Source: an uncultured Eubacteriales bacterium (GTDB taxonomy: Bacteria > Bacillota > Clostridia > Oscillospirales > CAG-272). Taken from it: a DNA stretch of 11,363 bases. Positions 1 through 5,971 of this stretch are shown piece by piece. Made by a program: the position numbers and the translations under genes. The notes beneath the pieces were generated by a model, which ran no database searches, was not told the DNA's origin, and saw only the letters and a list, made by a program, of their open reading frames with translations. The DNA lies in contig UQXK01000053.1 in NCBI GenBank assembly GCA_900544985.1, positions 1 to 11,363 of the forward strand, in the 5' to 3' direction. Position 1 is the stretch's first letter. Every line of letters begins with the position of its first letter.

Positions 1-94
1 CGATAAGAACGACGTTAGCCGCCTTTACCATTGCGTCGGCAGCTTCGATAGCTGCTACAAGACCTCTTGTTTCTATCATTCCGAGTGCTTCCAT
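1..94 (-). CDS. BMC-H shell protein, PduA/EutM-like (5' end only; runs off the left edge)
   Basis: This is the N-terminal 31 codons of a hexameric microcompartment shell protein. The ATG is at 94, with a strong GGAGGT ribosome site 6 bases upstream. The visible protein opens MEALGMIETRGLVAAIEAAD and continues with DAMVKAANVVLI, the first strand and helix of the canonical BMC fold, including the edge lysine that packs between hexamers. The other roughly 60 residues, including the pore loop, lie outside the window. Over 92 bases it differs from the start of the shell gene at 430-705 at only two positions: one silent, and one changing Ile to Val. It is therefore a recent duplicate or has been homogenised by gene conversion. 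It is the last visible gene of the operon, 39 bases after the previous stop. The family call is firm; the role of this copy is not known. Confidence 0.93.
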   Translation of the reverse strand, partial: MEALGMIETRGLVAAIEAADAMVKAANVVLI

Positions 95-133
95 GTTTAT
101 ACCTCCGTTAAAATTTGTTGTTTTTTGATTTTT

Positions 134-409
134 TCAGTCTGTTTTTAAAAAGCTCATCACATCTTTGTGGGGACGGGCGATCACTTCCGCGACCTTGACG
201 TTTCCGACTTCTTTGGCAGCCGCAACGCCGGCTTCGAGAGCCGCCGTAACAGAAGACACGCTTCCCTCTACGACAACGGTCACAAGACGTCCGCCCAAGC
301 GTTTCTCGACATGAATGAGCTTTACGTCTGCCGCTTTTACCATCGCGTCAAGACCCGTGATGGCGGCGACGAGCGCCTGTACTTCGAGCAACGCTATTGC
401 CTGTTCCAT
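134..409 (-). CDS. BMC-H shell protein with an arginine-rich pore loop
   Basis: This is a 91-residue hexameric shell protein with a single BMC domain. I start it at the ATG at 409 (MEQAIALLEVQALVAAI), which has an AGAGGT ribosome site a few bases upstream. An in-frame ATG at 433 would add eight residues unlike the family and would overlap the preceding stop. The fold signature is complete: the helix DAMVKAADVKL, the strand after the pore, and the C-terminal VIARPHKDV. The pore loop is unusual. Where the sister protein reads EKIGSG, this one reads EKRLGGR (residues 35-41), one residue longer and with two arginines. By analogy with other BMC-H proteins this loop lines the central pore, so a more positive pore that passes anionic metabolites (phosphorylated or CoA-linked intermediates, or organic acids) is plausible but inferred. 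It lies between two near-identical PduA-like genes. Confidence 0.93.
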   Translation of the reverse strand: MEQAIALLEVQALVAAITGLDAMVKAADVKLIHVEKRLGGRLVTVVVEGSVSSVTAALEAGVAAAKEVGNVKVAEVIARPHKDVMSFLKTD

Positions 410-429
410 AATACCTCTGTTATATAAAC

Positions 430-705
430 TCAACCGAGTTTCGGAAGAAGTTTTTCAACGTCAGTATGAGGACGGGGAATTACGTGAATAGCTACGACCT
501 CACCGAGGTTTTTAGCAGCGTTTCCGCCTGCTTCGACAGCGGCGTTTACTGCGCCGACATCTCCGCGAACCATAACGCTTACGAGTCCGGATCCGATTTT
601 TTCGCTTCCGATAAGAACGACGTTAGCCGCCTTTACCATTGCGTCGGCAGCTTCGATAGCTGCGACAAGACCTCTTGTTTCTACCATTCCGAGTGCTTCC
701 TGCAT
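430..705 (-). CDS. BMC-H shell protein, canonical PduA/EutM-like
   Basis: This is a 91-residue hexameric shell protein that should tile the flat facets of the microcompartment. It carries the family landmarks in order: ALGMVETRGLVAAIEAADAM at the N-terminus, an edge lysine at about residue 25 in MVKAAN, the classic small pore motif EKIGSGLV (residues 35-42), and RPHTDVEKLLPK at the C-terminus. In characterised relatives the GSG pore passes small polar molecules such as 1,2-propanediol while holding back aldehydes. The ATG at 705 has AAAGGAG about 10 bases upstream. The gene follows the long-loop shell gene after 45 bases and precedes the arginine-pore gene by 20. PduA, PduJ and EutM cannot be told apart by sequence at this level, so no symbol is given. 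Confidence 0.96.
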   Translation of the reverse strand: MQEALGMVETRGLVAAIEAADAMVKAANVVLIGSEKIGSGLVSVMVRGDVGAVNAAVEAGGNAAKNLGEVVAIHVIPRPHTDVEKLLPKLG

Positions 706-750
706 AATTCTTTTTCTCCTTTATAACTTTGTGTTTTTTGTTTTGTTGTT

Positions 751-1080
751 TCAGACTTCCGCTATATTAAGCTTGTCTTTGCCGAGTGCGTTCAGGTGTG
801 CGAACCACTCTATATCTTCCGATTGACGCGCTATTATGCGCGATGCAATATAAAGATTTCTCTTTTCCGCCTCCTGCTTTCCGGCTTCGAGAGCCGCTGC
901 GACCTCCGCCGCGCCTCCCTCGAATTTTACCACCATTACAAGCGGGACATCGACCGAATCGGCATTTGCGGGTTTGTTTTTATCGATGGCAACTATCTTT
1001 ACATCAGCGCTCTTCGCAACCTTGTCGGCTACGACTATCGACGTTGTAAATCCGTATACCTCGATCATTCCGAGTGCCAT
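751..1080 (-). CDS. BMC-H shell protein with an extended pore loop
   Basis: This is a 109-residue single-BMC-domain shell protein. The N-terminus MALGMIEVYGFTTSIVVAD and the helix ending AKSADVKIV match the BMC fold. At the pore, the usual short Gly-Ser-Gly loop is replaced by a longer segment, KNKPANADSVDVP (residues 34-46), roughly eight residues longer than in the neighbouring canonical protein. The C-terminus also runs past the normal end (EWFAHLNALGKDKLNIAEV). The longer loop could cap, narrow or bind something at the pore; this is inference. It comes first among the shell genes, 11 bases after the alcohol dehydrogenase stop, with AAGGAG ahead of the ATG. Long-loop BMC-H proteins of this look are, to my recollection, found in glycyl-radical and fucose/rhamnose-type BMC loci. 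Confidence 0.92.
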   Translation of the reverse strand: MALGMIEVYGFTTSIVVADKVAKSADVKIVAIDKNKPANADSVDVPLVMVVKFEGGAAEVAAALEAGKQEAEKRNLYIASRIIARQSEDIEWFAHLNALGKDKLNIAEV

Positions 1081-1091
1081 ATTTTTTCTCC

Positions 1092-2315
1092 TTAATCAGC
1101 GACGTAGCATATCTTTATGCCCTGCTGAGAAACGTTTGTCTCCATAGCCTCGTTCATCTTATCAAGCGGGAACGTGTGCGTGATAAGCTCCTTTATCGGA
1201 ATGTTCATCTCGCGCGCCTGACGGAGGAATGCCATCGTCGTAGGATAATCGTCCGCGCTGTAATCCCATGAACCGATAAGATTTATTTCCTTGTTGCACA
1301 TAGCGAAGTGCGGGTTTACCGTGTATTCTCCGTTGTTTACGAAGAATCCCATCTCGCACATACCGCCGCCGCGGCGAATATATGAATATATATCGGCAGC
1401 AGCCGCGGGAACGCCCGTGCACTGGAATGCGAAGTCTGCAAGGTTGCCGTTCGTGGCTTCCTTTACAAGACGTACTCTCTCTTCGAGCGTCGTAGCTTCC
1501 TTGAAGTTGATGACCGTCTTGACGCCTATCTTCTTTGCCATATCAAGACGCGTCTGTGTTCCGTCTATTGCGATTATATGGTTTATACCTGCCGCGCGAA
1601 GAACGCACGCCATAACAAGACCGACAGGTCCGAGTCCCTGCAAAACGACTTTTGTATTGAAGTTCATAAGACCCGTGGAATTTGCTCTTTTAAGTGCGTG
1701 TACGCAAACGCACGCGAGTTCGAGAAGCATTCTCTCTTGAAGGTCGAGGTCGTTTACTACAAAATATGTAGCGCCCTTGCCTCTTATAAGAAGATGAGTT
1801 CCGAACCAGCCGTTAAGAGGCTGTGCGTCGTTGTGTCCGATAAGACCGAATACGCCCTGCTTGTCGCAAAGGTTGGTGTTGGCGGGATGGTTGCGGCAGA
1901 TATTGCATTCTCCGCAGGAAATAACGGAGGTTACTATCTTGTCGCCTACATGAATGGGATTTCCGGCAGTATCGCTCTTTATGTTCTTTCCGAGATAAAC
2001 TATCTCGCCCGTGCCCTCATGTCCGAGAACTACCGGGATAAGACCGAACGGGTCTGCTCTCCATTCGTGAACGTCCGTTCCGCAAACGCCTGCGCCCTCT
2101 ACTTTTACAAGTATGTCGTCGTCGTTAAGTTCCGGAACAGGAAATTCTTTTACTTCAAAATGTTTTTTATCCGTAAGCATAGCAACCTTTGCGGTTTTCG
2201 GGATTTCAGCCGATTTGCCGCCGCATTTTCCGCAGCAGGAATCGCTTTTCCCGGCGCCCATTTCGCTTACCACGCGGCGCACTATGCTTTCGATATCCGA
2301 AGGATTAAGTGCCAT
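1092..2315 (-). CDS. Zinc-dependent alcohol dehydrogenase with an N-terminal encapsulation peptide (BMC-associated)
   Basis: This is a 407-residue medium-chain dehydrogenase that probably reduces the compartment aldehyde (lactaldehyde or propionaldehyde) to the alcohol and regenerates NAD+. Residues 1-19 form an amphipathic helix (PSDIESIVRRVVSEM) followed by a flexible linker holding CCGKC (Cys27, 28, 31), before the catalytic domain from about residue 40. Catalytic zinc ligands include Cys78 (GVCGTD) and His99-Glu100 (GHEGTG). The structural zinc site is Cys134, 137, 140 and 150 (CGECNIC, then NLC). The Rossmann motif is GLGPVG (227-232), and Asp251 at the end of the next strand suggests NAD(H) over NADP(H). 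The helix resembles that of the aldehyde dehydrogenase one gene upstream, implying both are targeted to the lumen. Many BMC loci use an iron-type PduQ instead. The ATG at 2315 has an AGGAAG-like ribosome site. Substrate is inferred. Confidence 0.9.
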   Translation of the reverse strand: MALNPSDIESIVRRVVSEMGAGKSDSCCGKCGGKSAEIPKTAKVAMLTDKKHFEVKEFPVPELNDDDILVKVEGAGVCGTDVHEWRADPFGLIPVVLGHEGTGEIVYLGKNIKSDTAGNPIHVGDKIVTSVISCGECNICRNHPANTNLCDKQGVFGLIGHNDAQPLNGWFGTHLLIRGKGATYFVVNDLDLQERMLLELACVCVHALKRANSTGLMNFNTKVVLQGLGPVGLVMACVLRAAGINHIIAIDGTQTRLDMAKKIGVKTVINFKEATTLEERVRLVKEATNGNLADFAFQCTGVPAAAADIYSYIRRGGGMCEMGFFVNNGEYTVNPHFAMCNKEINLIGSWDYSADDYPTTMAFLRQAREMNIPIKELITHTFPLDKMNEAMETNVSQQGIKICYVAD

Positions 2316-2336
2316 TTTTATCTTCCTTTCCTAAAA

Positions 2337-3797
2337 TCAGATTATACGGAAGTTATCCGCCATTACACAGCGGCGGCGGCGCGTAAAGCTTCTCGCAGAG
2401 GTAAGTCCCTCTCCCGTCGGACCCGCTATTGTAAATGTTGTATGTCCTTCTCCGCCGAAGCCTATGCCGGCATAAGAGGGAGCATTTTTAACAAATATAG
2501 TCGTTTCAACCGCACGTGCAAAACGTGTGAGATTGTCTATATTTTTGGAGTGCATATGCGCCGTGTGACGGTTTCCGTGTTCCGCCGCAACGGCTTTTTC
2601 GATAGCCTCGTCTATATTCTTTACTCTGACTATCGGAAGTATCGGCATCATAAGCTCCGTCTGAACGAACGGATGCTCGAATTCCGCTTCGCAGATTATG
2701 CAACGTATCTCGTCGCCGACATGAATGCCGATCTTTTCAAGCAAGACCTTTGCGTCGCGACCTACACAGTCGCGGCTTATCGTCTTTTTGACAATGCCGG
2801 TTTTGGGATTTTTCGTATCTACGATAACTATCTTCGAAAGAGCTTCCGCCTGCTCGGCGTTTATCATATAAGCGCCGTTCTTTATCATGCCGCTTATAAG
2901 TTCGTCTGCGATGTTGTCGAATGCGAAAACCTCTTTTTCCGCAATGCACGGAAGGTTGTTGTCGAATGTGCAGCCGTCTATTATATCCTTTGCGGCTTTC
3001 TTTATGTCGGCGGTATCGTCGACGATTACGGGGGGATTTCCCGCTCCCGCACCTATCGCCTTTTTGCCTGAGGAAAGCACCGCTTTTACAACGCCGGGAC
3101 CGCCCGTACATACGAGAAGTCTTATAAGCGGACTCTTGTACATGATGTTTGCGGTGTCAAGCGTCGGTTTCTTTACGGAAGCCACGAGTATCTTCGGACC
3201 GCCCGCAGCAAAGCAGGCACGGTTTACAAGGTCTACCGCATAGTTCGATGTCGCAATGGCGTTCGGGTGCGGATTGAACACGATTCCGTTTCCTGCGGCT
3301 ATCATTCCCATGCTGTTGCAAAGGACCGTTTCCGAGGGGTTCGTGCTCGGCGTTATGCTTCCGACAACGCCGAAAGGCGCCATTTCGGTAAGAGTCAGAC
3401 CGTAGTCGCCCGTTTTCACTTCCGAAACTATATCCTCTGTTCCGGGCGTCTTGTCGGCAACAAGGTGGTGCTTCGCTATCTTGTGAGCGACACGTCCCAT
3501 TTTTGTTTCCGCAACGCCGAGGGCGCCGAGTATGTCGGCTTCCTTATGTATAAGTTCACGGATAGAGGTGATAAGCTTTTCTCTCTCTTCCACGCGCATA
3601 GAGCGTATAGCGCGGTAACCCGCGTTTGCGGCTTCTATCGCGTCGTTCATATCTTCGAAAATTCCTATGAATTTTCTTCCGCCGTAGCTTTCGGCGTCAT
3701 ATGCGGGGATATCGCTCGGAGTGCCGTTCATTTCGATTACGACTTTCTTTACGATCTCCTCTATCTGAGCTTCTGTCCAGTTAATTGCCAAAATCAT
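2337..3797 (-). CDS. CoA-acylating aldehyde dehydrogenase, PduP/EutE family, with an N-terminal encapsulation peptide
   Basis: This enzyme oxidises an aldehyde to acyl-CoA with NAD+ and CoA, the signature step of a catabolic microcompartment. It has 486 residues from the ATG at 3797. The N-terminal helix TEAQIEEIVKKVVIEM (8-23) and a short linker precede the catalytic domain, a typical PduP/EutE lumen-targeting extension. Seen in order: SITPSTNPSET (147-157), CTGGPGVV (230-237), GAGNPP (251-256), the catalytic cysteine Cys284 in DNNLPCIAEKEV, GEGHT near the C-terminus, and the ending SFTRRRRCVMADN, typical of PduP. The start is uncertain. GGAG lies only 2 bases from the ATG, but 8 bases from an in-frame TTG at 3791, which would give MAINWTEAQ, resembling the MALNPSDIE start of the neighbouring alcohol dehydrogenase. 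It lies between the aldolase (36 bases upstream) and the alcohol dehydrogenase (21 bases downstream). Propionaldehyde or lactaldehyde is the likely substrate. Confidence 0.95.
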   Translation of the reverse strand: MILAINWTEAQIEEIVKKVVIEMNGTPSDIPAYDAESYGGRKFIGIFEDMNDAIEAANAGYRAIRSMRVEEREKLITSIRELIHKEADILGALGVAETKMGRVAHKIAKHHLVADKTPGTEDIVSEVKTGDYGLTLTEMAPFGVVGSITPSTNPSETVLCNSMGMIAAGNGIVFNPHPNAIATSNYAVDLVNRACFAAGGPKILVASVKKPTLDTANIMYKSPLIRLLVCTGGPGVVKAVLSSGKKAIGAGAGNPPVIVDDTADIKKAAKDIIDGCTFDNNLPCIAEKEVFAFDNIADELISGMIKNGAYMINAEQAEALSKIVIVDTKNPKTGIVKKTISRDCVGRDAKVLLEKIGIHVGDEIRCIICEAEFEHPFVQTELMMPILPIVRVKNIDEAIEKAVAAEHGNRHTAHMHSKNIDNLTRFARAVETTIFVKNAPSYAGIGFGGEGHTTFTIAGPTGEGLTSARSFTRRRRCVMADNFRII

Positions 3798-3833
3798 CTC
3801 TCCTTTCCGAAAAATATTTCCTTTTTTCAGAAA

Positions 3834-4640
3834 TTATTTTCCGAGAGCGGCGATGACTCTCTTTGTTATCTCTGCAATGAGAGCGTCGTCAGCGCATGTT
3901 GAAGAAGGAGTAATGATTCCGCTTGTCTCGGAGTTCTGTTTGCATTTGCAGTTCGGAGTTCCGAGGTTCGGGCATTTTTTGCATCCGGGGTGACGTCCGG
4001 GGATACGCATTTTCTTTCTGAGCTCCATGAGCTTTTCGAGCTGTTCGCAGGGGATCTCCTCTACGTTGCCGAGTTCCATTGCATATTTGCAGATCTTTGC
4101 GTTGAATTCTACTTCTTCCATTGTGAAGAACGCCTTTGTAAGCGTGTTGCCTACCGTAAGAGCGCCGTGGTTTTTGAGAAGGAACGCGTCATGATTCTGG
4201 ATATAAGGCATAAGAGAATCGGGTATCTCCATTGTGGAGGGCGTGCCGTATTCACATGTAGGAACATCTCCTATTGTGAGAACAGCTTCGGGAAGTATAT
4301 ATTTGTCAAGCGGGATTCCGGCAACCGTAAATGCCGTTGCAACGGGAGGATGAGCGTGAACTACCGCATTTACATCGGGACGCTCGCGGTAAACGCGAAG
4401 ATGCATTTTGATTTCGGAAGAGGGATTGAGTCTGCCCTCCACTTTGTTTCCGTTTGCGTCGATACGGATTATCATATCGGGGGTAAGAGCGCCTTTGGAT
4501 ACGCCGGTAGGAGTGCAGTAATATTCATTATCGCTTACTTTAACGGATATATTTCCGTCATTTGCCGCAACAAAGCCCTCTGCATAAATTTTGTGACCTA
4601 CTTCGCAAATTTCCTTTTTGATTTCGAACGATGAGACCAT
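3834..4640 (-). CDS. Class II aldolase (fuculose/rhamnulose-1-phosphate aldolase type) with a Cys cluster and C-terminal encapsulation peptide
   Basis: This zinc aldolase probably splits L-fuculose-1-phosphate or L-rhamnulose-1-phosphate into dihydroxyacetone phosphate and L-lactaldehyde, feeding the microcompartment. Of its 268 residues, about 1-212 match the family: NDGNIS (27-32), TPTGVSKG (43-50), the likely catalytic acid Glu76 in SSEIKMH, zinc ligands His95 and His97 in HAHPP, and His158 in LLKNHGAL. FucA itself is about 215 residues, so the last 55 are extra. They hold a four-cysteine motif C-x2-C-x7-C-x-C (220, 223, 231, 233), a polar linker, and a terminal amphipathic helix, LIAEITKRVIAAL (254-266), that looks like an encapsulation peptide. 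BMC-associated aldolases with C-terminal targeting helices are known from fucose/rhamnose-type loci. The gene is 13 bases after the acetate kinase stop, with AAAGGA before its ATG. Fuculose and rhamnulose phosphates cannot be told apart here. Confidence 0.92.
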   Translation of the reverse strand: MVSSFEIKKEICEVGHKIYAEGFVAANDGNISVKVSDNEYYCTPTGVSKGALTPDMIIRIDANGNKVEGRLNPSSEIKMHLRVYRERPDVNAVVHAHPPVATAFTVAGIPLDKYILPEAVLTIGDVPTCEYGTPSTMEIPDSLMPYIQNHDAFLLKNHGALTVGNTLTKAFFTMEEVEFNAKICKYAMELGNVEEIPCEQLEKLMELRKKMRIPGRHPGCKKCPNLGTPNCKCKQNSETSGIITPSSTCADDALIAEITKRVIAALGK

Positions 4641-4653
4641 TTTATTTTTCCTT

Positions 4654-5856
4654 TCATTGTTTATTTGCTAAATTTTGTGTATCTTTTGCTATCATATATT
4701 CCTCGTCGGTCGGAATGATGAGAACTCTCACCTTTCCGTCGGCAGAAGTAATATCCTGTTCGGTACCGCGTTTCGCGGTAACATTTGCTTCTTCATCTAT
4801 CTTTATTCCGAAGAAGTCCATATCCTTGCAGATACGCGAACGTATCTCCGCATCGTTTTCGCCGATGCCCGCGGTAAATACGAGAACGTCGGCTCCGTTC
4901 ATTTCCGCAAGAGAAGAGCCTATCGCCTTTTTGACGCTGTCTACAAGCATCTCAACGGCAAGATGAGATCTTGCGTCCCCGTTCTTTTCCGCCTGCATTA
5001 CCTCGCGGCAATCGCTCGAAACGCCAGAAACCCCGTAAAGTCCGGATTTGCGGTTTATCATGTCCTCGGCTTCTTCCGCGGAAAGTCCCTCTTTTTTCAT
5101 TATATATGTAAGGACCGTGGGATCTATCGCGCCCGTTCTCGTGCCCATCATTATGCCGTCCTGCGGGGTAAAGCCCATAGACGTCCATACGGCATTGCCG
5201 TATTTTGTAGCTGTAACGGAAGAGCCGTTTCCGAGATGGCATGTTATGACTTTGAGTTCGGAAAGCGGTTTGCCGATCATTTTCGCGGCTTCCGCAGTGA
5301 CGTATCTATGGCTCGTTCCGTGGAATCCGTATCTTCTTACTTTGTATTTTTCGTAATATTCATAAGGAAGCGGATAGATGTAGGCATATTCGGGAAGAGT
5401 GCCGTAAAATGCCGTATCGAAAACGCCCACCTGAGGAATATCAGGCAGTATTTTTCTGCATGCCTCTATGCCCTTTATCGCAGGGGGACCGTGGAGCGGA
5501 TTTATTTCCGCTATTGAATGGAGATATTCAAGCTCTTTTTCTCCGATAAGTGAAGATGAGCGAAGCTTTTCCCCGCCGTGTGCTATTCTGTGACCGACAG
5601 CGTCTATTTCGGATATATCCTTTATTACGCCAAGCTCTTTGTCCGTGATAAGAGAAAGAACCGTGGAAAACGCCGTTTCATGATCAGGAAGCGCTTTGTC
5701 CAGAACATAATTCTCTTTTCCGGGACGCTTGTGCGTAACGCGCCCGTCAACCCCGATACGCTCGCAAAGGCCCTTTGCCGTCACTTCTCCGCTGTCCATA
5801 TCGAAAAGCTGATATTTAAGTGAGGAGCTGCCCGCATTGATAACGAGTATTTTCAT
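4654..5856 (-). CDS. ackA: Acetate kinase (acetate/propionate-type acyl kinase)
   Basis: This enzyme transfers the phosphoryl group of acetyl phosphate (or propionyl/other short acyl phosphate) to ADP, making ATP. At 400 residues it is the normal family length with no extension, so it is probably cytosolic rather than encapsulated. The signatures are intact: NAGSSSLKYQLF (7-18) and GIMMGTRTGAIDP (234-246). Residues equivalent to the known active site are present: Asn7, Arg90 and His93 in GHRIAHGG, His122, Asp147 in VFDTAFYG, His179 in GFHGTSHR, His207 in CHLGNGSS, and Arg240. FTAGIGEN follows near the C-terminus. The ATG at 5856 has GGAGG 8 bases upstream. Its place directly before the aldolase suggests it serves the BMC acyl-phosphate end product, which would need a phosphotransacylase (for example PduL) not seen in this window. 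An acyl chain longer than acetyl is possible. Confidence 0.97.
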   Translation of the reverse strand: MKILVINAGSSSLKYQLFDMDSGEVTAKGLCERIGVDGRVTHKRPGKENYVLDKALPDHETAFSTVLSLITDKELGVIKDISEIDAVGHRIAHGGEKLRSSSLIGEKELEYLHSIAEINPLHGPPAIKGIEACRKILPDIPQVGVFDTAFYGTLPEYAYIYPLPYEYYEKYKVRRYGFHGTSHRYVTAEAAKMIGKPLSELKVITCHLGNGSSVTATKYGNAVWTSMGFTPQDGIMMGTRTGAIDPTVLTYIMKKEGLSAEEAEDMINRKSGLYGVSGVSSDCREVMQAEKNGDARSHLAVEMLVDSVKKAIGSSLAEMNGADVLVFTAGIGENDAEIRSRICKDMDFFGIKIDEEANVTAKRGTEQDITSADGKVRVLIIPTDEEYMIAKDTQNLANKQ

Positions 5857-5971
5857 TTATGTTTCCTCCGCTTTTATTTTTTCCGCCTGTGCGGAACGAT
5901 TACAAATTTTATTTAATTTATGTAGCAAGTCGGCAAATACGCGATTTACCGCAAATCAAAATTTTCCGTAT
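5857..5971 (-). promoter_or_regulatory. Leader between the regulator and ackA: short hairpin and repeated GCAAAT boxes
   Basis: This 115-base gap holds a 16-base inverted repeat at 5881-5896 (TTCCGC, 4-base loop, GCGGAA). It also has two direct GCAAAT boxes at 5933-5938 and 5951-5956, the second inside an inverted repeat GATTT-N5-AAATC (5943-5957). On the minus strand the hairpin is followed by A-rich sequence, not a T-run, so it is not a terminator. It lies just upstream of the ackA ribosome site and could be an operator or an mRNA-stabilising processing hairpin. A candidate promoter here (TTGCCG with TAAAAT) is poor. Function is not established. Confidence 0.35.

Noticed and set aside
410..433. 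Upstream ATG at 433 for the arginine-pore shell gene
   Set aside because: It would add MSLYNRGI, absent from BMC-H proteins, and overlap the previous stop. The ATG at 409 has its own ribosome site and starts the conserved fold.
1578..3071. A long open frame (about 497 codons) on the plus strand across the two dehydrogenase genes
   Set aside because: It runs antisense to two unmistakable enzyme genes with intact catalytic motifs and good ribosome sites. Its translation is rich in Tyr, Arg, Cys and Phe with no recognisable domain, and it has no ribosome site: a codon-bias shadow.
3267..5517. Further plus-strand open frames of 200-280 codons opposite the ALDH, aldolase and ackA genes
   Set aside because: They show the same shadow composition, no ribosome sites and no domains, and they overlap conserved genes completely.
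5881..5896. Intrinsic terminator between the regulator and ackA
   Set aside because: The hairpin is short and is followed by A-rich, not T-rich, sequence on the transcribed strand, so it cannot work as a standard terminator.
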